64,000 nt of DNA from Gemmobacter nectariphilus DSM 15620. GTDB lineage: Bacteria; Pseudomonadota; Alphaproteobacteria; Rhodobacterales; Rhodobacteraceae. Location of the stretch: positions 248,001-312,000 of the forward strand of contig NZ_KE386949.1 in assembly GCF_000429765.1 (NCBI RefSeq). Reading direction: 5' to 3'. Positions 51,019-59,107 of this stretch are shown piece after piece. How positions within the stretch are numbered: position 1 is the first letter of the stretch; every line of letters starts with the position of its first letter. Under the pieces are notes generated by a model, which had not been told where the DNA came from, did no database searches, and was given only the letters and a program-made list of their open reading frames with translations. The position numbers were made by a program, and so were the translations under genes.

Positions 51019-52847
51019 GGCTGGCCGATCTGATCACCCCGTTCCAGCCGGCCGACGGTGCCCCGCCGCGCCGGCTGGGCGCGTTCTTCCTGTGGTGCCT
51101 TGGCGGGTCGTGGAAGGCGCTGCTGATCGCCTCGGTCGTCTCGGCGCTGGCCGGCGTGACCGAGATCGTCTCGGCCACAATTCTGGGCGCGGTCATCGAC
51201 GCGACGGCGGCCACCGATCCGCAAGGGTTCTTTGGCGCCCATGCCTGGCTGATCGCGGTGTTCCTGGGGTTCTATCTGCTGGCCCGGCCGCTGATCTTTG
51301 CCGCCTCGTCGGCCGCGAATTCGGTGGTGATCGGACCGAATGTCATGCCGCTGGTGCTGTCGCGGCTGCACCGCTGGACGATGGGTCAGGCCGTCACCTT
51401 CTTTGACAACGATTTTGCCGGGCGCATCGCGCAAAAGCAGATGCAGGCCGCCCGCGCCGTGACCGATGTGGTGTCGGAAACCATCAACACCGGGGTGTTT
51501 GCCCTGGCCTCGGTCGTCGGATCGGCAGTGTTCTTGCTGGACATCGACGCGCGGATGGCGCTGGCGCTGGCGCTGTGGCTGGCGGCCTATCTGGCGCTGA
51601 TCCGCTTCTTCATGCCGCGCATCCGGGCGACATCGGTCAGCCGGGCGGCGGCGCGGGCGAATATCTCGGGTCAGGTGGTCGATACGATCACCAACATCAA
51701 GACGGTGAAACTGTTCGCCCATTCCGACCACGAGGACCGCGCCGCGTTGAAATCCATGGGCCTTTACCGCGAGCGGTCGATCGACTTCGGCGTCGTGTCC
51801 GCCTGGTTCCGGCTGTCGCTGATGATGCTGGCAGGCGCCTTGCCGGTGCTGCTGATCGGCGGCACCACCTGGCTGTGGACCCATGGCGCCGCCACGGCGG
51901 GCGAGATTGCCGCCGCCGGCACCATCGCCATCCGAATCGCGCAGATGACCGGCTGGGTCAGCTTTACCCTGATGGGCATCTACGCCAATGTCGGCGAGGT
52001 CGAGGATGCGATGCACACCCTGACCCCGCCCCATGCCCTGACCGATGCCCCCGATGCCACCCCCTTGCCCCGCGTTCGGGGCGAGGTGCGCTATGACCAT
52101 GTCAGCTTTGCCTATGGCGGCCAGACCGGCGGGGTGCGCGATCTGGATCTGACGGTGCGGCCGGGCGAGCGGCTGGGCATCGTCGGCGCCTCGGGGGCAG
52201 GAAAATCGACGCTGGTGGCGCTTTTGCTGCGGCTTTACGATCCCGAAAAGGGCGCCGTGCGGATCGACGGGCACGATCTGCGCCGCGTGACCCAGGAATC
52301 CTTGCGCCATCAGATCGGCATGGTCACGCAGGAAACCGCGATGTTCAACCGATCCGCCCGCGACAACATCCTCTATGGCCGCCCCGATGCCATCGAGGCC
52401 GAGGTGATCGCCGCCGCAAAGGCCGCCGAAGCGCATGATTTCATCCTGACGCTGGAAGATCACAAGGGCCGCAAGGGCTATGACGCCCATCTGGGCGAGC
52501 GGGGCGTGAAACTGTCGGGCGGACAGCGCCAGCGCATCGCCCTGGCCCGCGCCTTCCTCAAGGACGCCCCCATCCTGGTGCTGGACGAGGCCACCAGCGC
52601 GCTGGACAGCGAGGTCGAGGCGCAGATCCAGTCCGCGCTGGACCGGGTGATGCAGGGCAAGACCGTGCTGGCCATCGCGCACCGGCTGTCGACCATTGCC
52701 GCAATGGACCGGATCGTGGTGATGGATCATGGCCGGATCGTCGAACAGGGCCGCCACGCCGACCTGCTGGCCTCGGGGGGGCTTTACGCGCGCTACTGGG
52801 CGCGGCAATCAGGCGGCTTCCTGGGGCTGGAGGATGCGGCCGAATGA
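51015..52847 (+). CDS. ABC exporter half-transporter (type I), second of a pair
   Basis: The 610-residue protein has a type I membrane domain and a nucleotide-binding domain with GASGAGKSTL, LSGGQRQR, ILVLDEATSALDSE and AIAHRLST, all intact. The C-terminal halves of the two ABC proteins are strongly alike, including DNILYGRPDA in both, so they are probably paralogs from a duplication. The ATG at 51015 overlaps the preceding stop; the frame is open upstream without family resemblance. Its end overlaps the RNA methyltransferase gene by four bases. Confidence 0.92.
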   Translation: MRLADLITPFQPADGAPPRRLGAFFLWCLGGSWKALLIASVVSALAGVTEIVSATILGAVIDATAATDPQGFFGAHAWLIAVFLGFYLLARPLIFAASSAANSVVIGPNVMPLVLSRLHRWTMGQAVTFFDNDFAGRIAQKQMQAARAVTDVVSETINTGVFALASVVGSAVFLLDIDARMALALALWLAAYLALIRFFMPRIRATSVSRAAARANISGQVVDTITNIKTVKLFAHSDHEDRAALKSMGLYRERSIDFGVVSAWFRLSLMMLAGALPVLLIGGTTWLWTHGAATAGEIAAAGTIAIRIAQMTGWVSFTLMGIYANVGEVEDAMHTLTPPHALTDAPDATPLPRVRGEVRYDHVSFAYGGQTGGVRDLDLTVRPGERLGIVGASGAGKSTLVALLLRLYDPEKGAVRIDGHDLRRVTQESLRHQIGMVTQETAMFNRSARDNILYGRPDAIEAEVIAAAKAAEAHDFILTLEDHKGRKGYDAHLGERGVKLSGGQRQRIALARAFLKDAPILVLDEATSALDSEVEAQIQSALDRVMQGKTVLAIAHRLSTIAAMDRIVVMDHGRIVEQGRHADLLASGGLYARYWARQSGGFLGLEDAAE

Positions 52848-54076
52848 AACTGACAATCGAACGGCTGGGCCATCATGGCGATGGCATCGCACGCGGACCA
52901 GACGGGCCGGTGTTCATACCGGGCGTTCTGCCTGGCGAAGAGGTCGAGGGCGAGGTTCAGGGCGATCGGATGATGGCCCCGCGCATCGTCACCCCGTCCG
53001 CCCATCGCCGCAAGCCGCCTTGCCCCCATGCCCGCGCCTGCGGCGGCTGCGCGCTGCAACATGCGGACGATGCCTTTGTCGCCGACTGGAAGCAGGGCGT
53101 CGTGCGCCACGCGCTGGACGCCCAGGGGCTGGAGGCACCGTTCCGGCCGCTGGAAACCTCGCCCCCCCGCAGCCGTCGGCGCGCCACGCTGTCGGCGCGG
53201 CGCACCAAGGCGGGGGTCACGCTGGGCTTTCACATGCGCGGATCGGATCAGGTGGTCGCCGTGCCCGGCTGCCTGTTGCTGCACCCCGACCTGATCGCCG
53301 CCTTCCCGGCGCTCGAGGCGATCACCCGCGCCGGTGCCTCGCGCAAGGGCGAGCTGTCGCTGACCGTCACTGCCACGCTGTCGGGCCCGGATGTCGCCGT
53401 GACAGGCGGCAAGCCGCTGGATGCCGCGCTGATCCAGGATCTGGCCGGACTGGCCGAGGCGCACCACCTGGCCCGCCTGACATGGGAGGGCGAGGCCGTC
53501 GCGCTTCGTGCCCAGCCGCTGGTCGCGATGGGCGCGGGGCGCGTGCCGCTGCCGCCGGGCGCCTTCCTGCAAGCCACCGCCCAGGGCGAGGCCGCGCTTC
53601 TGGCCGCCGTGCGCGAGGCCGTGGGCCCCGCGCGCAAGGTGGCTGACCTGTTCGCCGGCTGCGGCACCTTTACCCTGCCGCTGGCCGAAACCGCCGAGGT
53701 TCATGCCGTCGAGGGCGATGCCACGCTGACCGCCGCCTTGTCGGCCGGCGCGCGCAACACCCGTGGGCTCAAGGCGATCACGGTGGAAACCCGCGATCTG
53801 TTCCGCCGCCCGCTGATGGCGGACGAGCTGCGCCTTGACGCCGCCGTCATCGACCCGCCCCGCGCCGGGGCCGAGGCGCAGGTGGCCGAGATCGCCCGCG
53901 CCCGTGTGCCGGTCGTGGCGATGGTATCGTGCAACCCCGTCACCTTCGCCCGCGATGCCAGGATGCTGGTGGCGGCGGGCTATCGCCTGGATTGGGTGCA
54001 GGTGGTGGACCAGTTCCGCTGGTCCACGCATGTAGAGCTTGTCGCCCGCCTGTCGCTGCCCCATATCGGCACCTGA
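52844..54076 (+). CDS. RlmD/RumA-like 23S rRNA (uracil-5-)-methyltransferase family
   Basis: The 410-residue protein has the four iron-sulfur cysteines of the TrmA/RumA family, C60, C66 and C69 in CPHARACGGC and C143 in VPGCLLL. A SAM-binding motif DLFAGCGTFTLPLAE, DPPRAG and the catalytic cysteine of SCNP follow. It would methylate uracil in rRNA or tRNA; the specific site is not decidable. It overlaps the second ABC gene by four bases and precedes the channel gene by 22 bases. No obvious functional link to the exporter is seen. Confidence 0.9.
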   Translation: MKLTIERLGHHGDGIARGPDGPVFIPGVLPGEEVEGEVQGDRMMAPRIVTPSAHRRKPPCPHARACGGCALQHADDAFVADWKQGVVRHALDAQGLEAPFRPLETSPPRSRRRATLSARRTKAGVTLGFHMRGSDQVVAVPGCLLLHPDLIAAFPALEAITRAGASRKGELSLTVTATLSGPDVAVTGGKPLDAALIQDLAGLAEAHHLARLTWEGEAVALRAQPLVAMGAGRVPLPPGAFLQATAQGEAALLAAVREAVGPARKVADLFAGCGTFTLPLAETAEVHAVEGDATLTAALSAGARNTRGLKAITVETRDLFRRPLMADELRLDAAVIDPPRAGAEAQVAEIARARVPVVAMVSCNPVTFARDARMLVAAGYRLDWVQVVDQFRWSTHVELVARLSLPHIGT

Positions 54077-54098
54077 ACCCGCGAACAGGAGCCCGAAA

Positions 54099-54884
54099 AT
54101 GACGCCGCGCCAACGCCTTGACGCCTGGCTTGACACACCCTTTGTCCGCAACGGCATCATGGCCGTGATCGTGTTCAACGCGATCTTGCTGGGTATGGAA
54201 ACCTCGGTCACGCTGATGGACCGGGCGGGAGGGCTGATCGTCGCGCTGGACCGGCTGTGCCTCGGGATCTTCGTGGTGGAACTGCTTGCCAAGCTTTACG
54301 CCCGCGGCTGGCGGTTCTTTCGCAATGGCTGGAACCTGTTCGACTTTGCCATCGTCGGGATTTCGCTGATCCCGTCGGCAGGCGGGCTGTCGGTGCTGCG
54401 GGCGCTGCGGATCTTGCGGGCGCTGCGGCTGGTCTCGGTTGCGCCGCGCCTGCGCCGGGTGGTCGAGGGGTTCGTCACCGCCTTGCCCGGCATGGCCTCG
54501 GTCTTTCTGCTGATGGCGCTGATCTTCTATATCGGCGCGGTGATGGCGACCAAACTGTTCGGCGCCGACTTTCCCGACTGGTTCGGCAACCTGGGCCGGT
54601 CGGCCTATACGCTGTTCCAGGTGATGACGCTGGAAAGCTGGTCGATGGGCATCGTGCGGCCGGTGATGGACATGCACCCCTATGCCTGGGTGTTCTTTGT
54701 GCCCTTCATCATGATGACCACCTTTGCCGTGGTGAACCTGCTGGTGGGCCTCATCGTCAATTCGATGCAGGATGCGCATTCCGAGGAAGAAAACAGCCGC
54801 ACCGATGCCTATCGCGAGGAAGTGCTCAATCGGCTGGCAGAGATCGAAAAGCGGCTGGCGGCGCGCGAGCACACGCCGATGTGA
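54099..54884 (+). CDS. Voltage-gated sodium channel (NavBac family)
   Basis: The 261-residue protein is a single-domain six-helix channel. The S4 helix has arginines at 101, 104, 107 and 110, the selectivity filter TLESWSMG is at 177-184 (identical to the NavAb-type filter), and the C-terminus is a coiled coil (residues about 230-256, ENSRTDAYREEVLNRLAEIE). Four copies would assemble into a voltage-gated Na+ channel in the inner membrane. It follows the RNA methyltransferase gene by 22 bases. The ATG at 54099 begins just before S1; the open frame upstream adds 20 unrelated residues. A repeat copy follows its stop. Confidence 0.93.
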   Translation: MTPRQRLDAWLDTPFVRNGIMAVIVFNAILLGMETSVTLMDRAGGLIVALDRLCLGIFVVELLAKLYARGWRFFRNGWNLFDFAIVGISLIPSAGGLSVLRALRILRALRLVSVAPRLRRVVEGFVTALPGMASVFLLMALIFYIGAVMATKLFGADFPDWFGNLGRSAYTLFQVMTLESWSMGIVRPVMDMHPYAWVFFVPFIMMTTFAVVNLLVGLIVNSMQDAHSEEENSRTDAYREEVLNRLAEIEKRLAAREHTPM

Positions 54885-54931
54885 TGTGGCACCGCCCTGC
54901 CCCCTGCGGTAGGGAAGGCTGAGCCGGGGAA

Positions 54932-54982
54932 CCGGGGGTTTGCACCCCCGGACCCCGCAGGATATTTTTGGACAGATGAAGG
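54932..54982 (+). repeat. Recurrent 3'-end element, copy 6
   Basis: CCGGGGGT-TTGC-ACCCCCGG is a perfect 8-bp hairpin, followed by ACCCCGCAGGATATTTTTGG and ACAGATGAAG. It lies 47 bases after the channel gene, in its orientation, and is the clearest copy. Confidence 0.8.
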
Positions 54983-55018
54983 GGCAGCCGCCGCAAGAGC
55001 GGCCCCAAGGGGCAGACC

Positions 55019-55525
55019 ATGCTTTGGACAAGACGCGGAACACTTTTCGGAATGATCGCAGCGGGGCTTTCTGCCTGTGCACCGTCGAAATTCCGCCGCT
55101 ATAACGGGCCGGAAGTGACGCGGATCGAGGTGCACAAGAGCGCCCGCAAGATGTATCTGCTGAACGACAAGAAGGTGCTGAAAGACTATGACGTCGGCCT
55201 GGGTCACGCCCCGGTCGGGCACAAGCAGTTCGAAGGCGATGGCAAGACCCCCGAAGGGGTCTACTATGTCGACCGTCGCAACCCCAACTCGAACTTTCAC
55301 CTGTCTGTCGGGCTGTCCTACCCGAACCCGGCCGATCGCGCCTTTGCGCAGGCGCAGGGCAAATCGCCAGGCGGGGATATCTTCATCCATGGTCAGGCCG
55401 GCAAGCACACCCTGCGCGGCCGGGGCCGCGACTGGACCGACGGCTGCATCGCGGTGACCGATCGCGAGATCGAGGATGTCTATGCCATGGTCAAGGTCGG
55501 AACGCCGGTCGCGATCTATCCCTGA
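55019..55525 (+). CDS. L,D-transpeptidase (YkuD/YafK-like), probable lipoprotein
   Basis: The 168-residue protein has a signal with lipobox LSAC (C20) and a YkuD catalytic domain with H124 in IFIHGQAG and C143 in WTDGCIAVTD. Such enzymes cross-link peptidoglycan through 3-3 bonds or attach proteins, here from the periplasmic face of the outer membrane if lipidated. The ATG at 55019 is 34 bases beyond the preceding repeat copy. It is convergent with the PaaK-like gene at 55670. Confidence 0.9.
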   Translation: MLWTRRGTLFGMIAAGLSACAPSKFRRYNGPEVTRIEVHKSARKMYLLNDKKVLKDYDVGLGHAPVGHKQFEGDGKTPEGVYYVDRRNPNSNFHLSVGLSYPNPADRAFAQAQGKSPGGDIFIHGQAGKHTLRGRGRDWTDGCIAVTDREIEDVYAMVKVGTPVAIYP

Positions 55526-55545
55526 GGGGACGGGCGCGACCCTGT

Positions 55546-55590
55546 TTCATCTGCCCCCAGATATTGCCCAAGGGGGCCGACGGCCCCCTT
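55546..55590 (-). repeat. Recurrent 3'-end element, copy 7
   Basis: On the minus strand AAGGGGGCC-GTC-GGCCCCCTT (55590-55570), a perfect 9-bp hairpin, is followed by GGGCAATATCTGGGGGCAGA and TGAAA. It lies 80 bases after the PaaK-like gene in that gene's orientation and may also terminate the convergent L,D-transpeptidase gene. Confidence 0.7.
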
Positions 55591-55669
55591 GGACGGGAAG
55601 ATCGCGAGAGAGCCGGACCGTCAGGCCGCCGAGCGGTCGGCCTGACTGGCGAATGCCCCCTGCAATCCC

Positions 55670-56866
55670 TCAGCCATAGCTGCGGCGATCCTCGATCACC
55701 TTGCCATCATTGGGCAGGCTGCCGGGCGGGACCAGTTCGATCCGGCCCTTCATCTTCAGCACATCCATGACCGAGCCCTCATAGAGGGCGGGGTTCGAGG
55801 CGCGGGTTTCCACCTGCACGGTCATCACGTCCATCTCGCCATCGCGGTCGGCAATGACGCGCACGCGCGTCACCTCGGCGTGGCGGGCGACCAGATCGGC
55901 GACCTGTTCGGGCCGCACGAACATGCCCTTGATCTTGGTGGTCTGGTCAGCCCGGCCCATCCAGCCCTTGATGCGCAGGTTGGTGCGCCCGCACGGCGAC
56001 TGGCCCGGCATCAGCGCCGACAGATCGCCCGTGGCAAAGCGGATCAGCGGGTAGTCGGGGTTGAGCGTGGTCACCAGGATCTCGCCCACCTCGCCCACCG
56101 GGACGGGATCGCCCGTGCCGGGGCGCACGATTTCCACGATGACGCCTTCGTCCAGGATCATCCCTTCCATCGCGTCGGATTCATAGGCAACATTGCCCAG
56201 ATCGGCCGTGGCATAGCACTGGCGGCACGTGATGCCGCGATCCGCATATTCCTGACGCAGCGAGGGGAACAGCGCCCCGCCCCCGACCACCGCCTTGGCG
56301 ATCTTGAGTGCGGCGCCCATCTCGGCGGCCTTGTCGAGGATGACCTTGAGATAATCCGGCGTGCCGGCATAGGCGGTGCTGCCGATGTCGGCCGCAGCCC
56401 GCACCTGCAATTCGGTCTGGCCGGTGCCCGCCGGCACGACGGCCGCGCCGACGGCACGGGCCCCATTGTCGAACATCATGCCCGCCGGCACGAGGTGATA
56501 GGAAAAGCAGTTCTGGATGATGTCGCCCTTGCCGATGCCGGTGGCATGCAAGAAGCGGCCCACGCGCCACCAGTCATAACCGATCCCGCCCGGCTCGTAG
56601 ATGGGCCCCGGCGATTGAAAGATCTGGGCAATGTTCGACACCGCAACCCCGCCAAACGGCGGATTTGCCTGCTGGCCTGCGACCAGCGCCGATTTGCGCA
56701 TCACCGGCAATGCGGCCAGATCGGCAAGCGAGTTCACCGCGACACCGGCAAGGTGCGCCCCTGCCGCACCCTTGGCGGCGCGAGCCAGCTGGGCGCGCAG
56801 CGAGATCAGCTGGTCGGCCTCGCGCTCGTCCTGGCTGCGGGTTTCCAGCGCATCATAATATGGCAT
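55670..56866 (-). CDS. Phenylacetate-CoA ligase-like protein with altered P-loop
   Basis: The 398-residue protein resembles the PaaK family of adenylate-forming enzymes, with the hinge region GRADQTTKIKGMFVRPEQV and the middle segment TLNPDYPLIRFATGD. The usual P-loop SSGTTGxP is not present; its place is taken by FQSPGPIYEPGG (about residues 88-99). I recall this SPGPIYEP version from a related clade but cannot verify its activity. A CoA ligase role is likely but not certain. It is the last gene of the Liv-type operon, 13 bases after livF. Confidence 0.75.
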   Translation of the reverse strand: MPYYDALETRSQDEREADQLISLRAQLARAAKGAAGAHLAGVAVNSLADLAALPVMRKSALVAGQQANPPFGGVAVSNIAQIFQSPGPIYEPGGIGYDWWRVGRFLHATGIGKGDIIQNCFSYHLVPAGMMFDNGARAVGAAVVPAGTGQTELQVRAAADIGSTAYAGTPDYLKVILDKAAEMGAALKIAKAVVGGGALFPSLRQEYADRGITCRQCYATADLGNVAYESDAMEGMILDEGVIVEIVRPGTGDPVPVGEVGEILVTTLNPDYPLIRFATGDLSALMPGQSPCGRTNLRIKGWMGRADQTTKIKGMFVRPEQVADLVARHAEVTRVRVIADRDGEMDVMTVQVETRASNPALYEGSVMDVLKMKGRIELVPPGSLPNDGKVIEDRRSYG

Positions 56867-56879
56867 GACGACTTACTCC

Positions 56880-57701
56880 TTACGCCAGCCAGCGCTTGCG
56901 GCGGCGATAGCTGCGCACGTCGCGGAAGCTCTTGCGCCCCTTGTCCGACATGCCGAGGTAGAATTCCTTGACGTCCGGGTTCTCGCGCAGCTCTTGCGCC
57001 GTGCCTTCCATCACCACGCGGCCGCTTTCAAGGATATAGCCGGTGTGGGCATAGCGCAGCGCGACGTTGGTGTTCTGTTCCGCCAGAAGGAAGGTCACGC
57101 CTTCCTTTTCATTCACCTCGCGGACGATCTCGAAGATCTGTTCGACCAGCTGGGGGGCCAGGCCCATCGAAGGTTCGTCCAGCAGAATGGTTTCCGGCCG
57201 GCTCATCAGGGCGCGGCCGATGGCGCACATCTGCTGCTCGCCGCCCGAGGTATAGCCGGCTTGCGAGCGGCGCCGCTCGCGCAGGCGCGGGAAGTAGTTG
57301 TAGACCATTTCCAGATCGCGCGCGACCTCGGCCCGGTCGCTGCGGGTATAGGCGCCGGTCAGAAGGTTTTCCTCGACCGTCAGGTGTTCAAAGCAGTGGC
57401 GCCCTTCCATCACCTGGATGACACCCAGCTTGACCAGATCGGCCGGGTTGCCCTCGGCCACGTTCTGGCCGCGGTAAAGGATCGAGCCCTTGGTCACGTC
57501 GCCGCGCTCGGATTTCAGCAGGCCCGAAATCGCCTTCAGCGTCGTGGACTTGCCTGCGCCGTTGCCGCCAAGCAGGGCCGTGATGGCACCCTTGGGAACC
57601 GACAGGCTGACGCCTTTCAGCACCAGAATGACGTGGTTGTAGATCACCTCGATATTGTTGACCTCCAGCAAGGTCTCGCGGGTGGGTGCGGCGTCCAGCA
57701 T
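56880..57701 (-). CDS. livF: LivF-type ABC transporter ATPase
   Basis: The 273-residue protein has Walker A GGNGAGKSTTL, the signature TSGGEQQMCAIGRALM and Walker B ETILLDEPSMGLAPQL, a LivF-type pattern for branched-chain-amino-acid-type importers. It would pair with LivG (61743) on the LivH/LivM permease. The ATG at 57699-57701 begins MLDAAPTRE; the open frame upstream is unlike the family. A C-terminal basic tail (RRRKRWLA) is unusual. It precedes the PaaK-like gene by 13 bases. Confidence 0.92.
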   Translation of the reverse strand: MLDAAPTRETLLEVNNIEVIYNHVILVLKGVSLSVPKGAITALLGGNGAGKSTTLKAISGLLKSERGDVTKGSILYRGQNVAEGNPADLVKLGVIQVMEGRHCFEHLTVEENLLTGAYTRSDRAEVARDLEMVYNYFPRLRERRRSQAGYTSGGEQQMCAIGRALMSRPETILLDEPSMGLAPQLVEQIFEIVREVNEKEGVTFLLAEQNTNVALRYAHTGYILESGRVVMEGTAQELRENPDVKEFYLGMSDKGRKSFRDVRSYRRRKRWLA

Positions 57702-57759
57702 GGCAGGGCTTCCCTTGGGGTGGTCCCCGGCCCGCGAAATGCGGGCCGGGAAAAACGTG

Positions 57760-59049
57760 TCAGTTGCAGCGTTCGGTGATCTTGTTCTCGGCCGCATAGG
57801 CTGCGGAATCCGCAGCAACCAGCGGATCGAGAACCTCGTTGTCCGGCTCGATGAACCCGGTGATCAGGTTCCACTTCTTGGCCGAAGCATCCCACTGCTG
57901 GATCATCGCGGCGCCCGGGCCACCGTGGTCGGCGCAGGTCGCCTTGAACGGCATCCCGAAGTGCGGCAGGCCCAGCTCGGTCAGGCGTGCCTCGGTCAGT
58001 TCCAGCTCTTCCATGCCGTCGCGCAGCTGCGCGGGGGTGATCTTCGAGCTGCCAACCTTGGCCTGGGTGTTGCGGATCGCCTCCGAGATGACCATCGCGG
58101 CATACATCCCGCGCGAATAGACCGCGCTGCCGATCTGATCGCCCGCACCGGCCTTCTTGCCGGCGTCATAGACGTATTTCTTCAGGTCCGCATAGACCGG
58201 ATAGTCCATGCCGACCCCGTGGAAGGTCAGCGCCTTGTAGCCGTTCGCACCGGCGCCCACCGGGGTCACGTCGTTTTCCGAACCCGACCACCAGATGCCG
58301 ATGAACTTGTCCATCGGGAAGCGGATGTTCGCGGCTTCCTGGATCGCCACGGCGTTCATCACGCCCCAGCCATACATGATCACATAATCAGGCTTGTCGC
58401 GCCGGATCTGCAGCCACTGCGATTTCTGCTCCTGGCCGGGCGAGTCGACGGGCAGCAGGTTCAGCTCGAACCCGTGCTTCTTCGACAGCTCTTCCAGCGT
58501 CCGGATCGGCTCCTTGCCATAGGCCGAGTTGTGGTAGACCAGCGCGATCTTCTTGCCCTTCAGATCGTTGCCGTTTTCCTGCAGCAGATACTTGATGGCC
58601 ACCGAGGCGCCGTCCCAGTAGTTGGCCGGGAAGTTGAAGACCCATTCGAACACCTTGCCATTGGCGGCCGAGGTGCGGCCATAGCCCGGGGTGTACATGG
58701 GGATCTTGTCGGCGGTGACCTTGGGGATCAGCTGATAGGTGATGCCGGTCGACAGCGGGTTATAGATCAGCGCGCCCGAGCCCTTGGTCGATTCATAGCA
58801 TTCGACCCCTTTCTCGGTGTTGTAGGCGGTTTCGCATTCCGGCACCTGGATCTTTTCGCCGCCAATGCCGCCGTCACGCTCGTTCAGCAGCGTGAAATAG
58901 TCGCTGAACCCGTCGGCATAGGGGATCCCGCCCGCCGCGAACGGCCCGGTGCGGTAGCTCAGGTTCGGCACCACCAGATCGGCCTGCGCCATCCCTGCGG
59001 CCGATGCGGCGATTGCCGCGGCAGCCAGCATGGTAAAGGTCTTCCTCAT
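57760..59049 (-). CDS. Liv-type ABC transporter substrate-binding protein
   Basis: The 429-residue product has a Sec signal peptide (MRKTFTMLAAAAIAASAAG, cleavage near AQA) and a PBP1-type domain, with PNLSYRTGPFAAGGIPYADG at the N-terminus and cysteines in PECETAY and GVECYES that may form a disulfide. It binds the solute delivered to LivHM. The ligand is not amino-acid-specific by sequence; the flanking CoA ligases suggest a carboxylic acid. The start at 59047-59049 puts the signal peptide at the N-terminus. It lies between livF and livM. Confidence 0.92.
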   Translation of the reverse strand: MRKTFTMLAAAAIAASAAGMAQADLVVPNLSYRTGPFAAGGIPYADGFSDYFTLLNERDGGIGGEKIQVPECETAYNTEKGVECYESTKGSGALIYNPLSTGITYQLIPKVTADKIPMYTPGYGRTSAANGKVFEWVFNFPANYWDGASVAIKYLLQENGNDLKGKKIALVYHNSAYGKEPIRTLEELSKKHGFELNLLPVDSPGQEQKSQWLQIRRDKPDYVIMYGWGVMNAVAIQEAANIRFPMDKFIGIWWSGSENDVTPVGAGANGYKALTFHGVGMDYPVYADLKKYVYDAGKKAGAGDQIGSAVYSRGMYAAMVISEAIRNTQAKVGSSKITPAQLRDGMEELELTEARLTELGLPHFGMPFKATCADHGGPGAAMIQQWDASAKKWNLITGFIEPDNEVLDPLVAADSAAYAAENKITERCN

Positions 59050-59107
59050 TCTGCATCCTCCCAGTTGCAATGTCGCCGGTTCTCCCGGCATCCGTTTCGG
59101 CCCGGCC

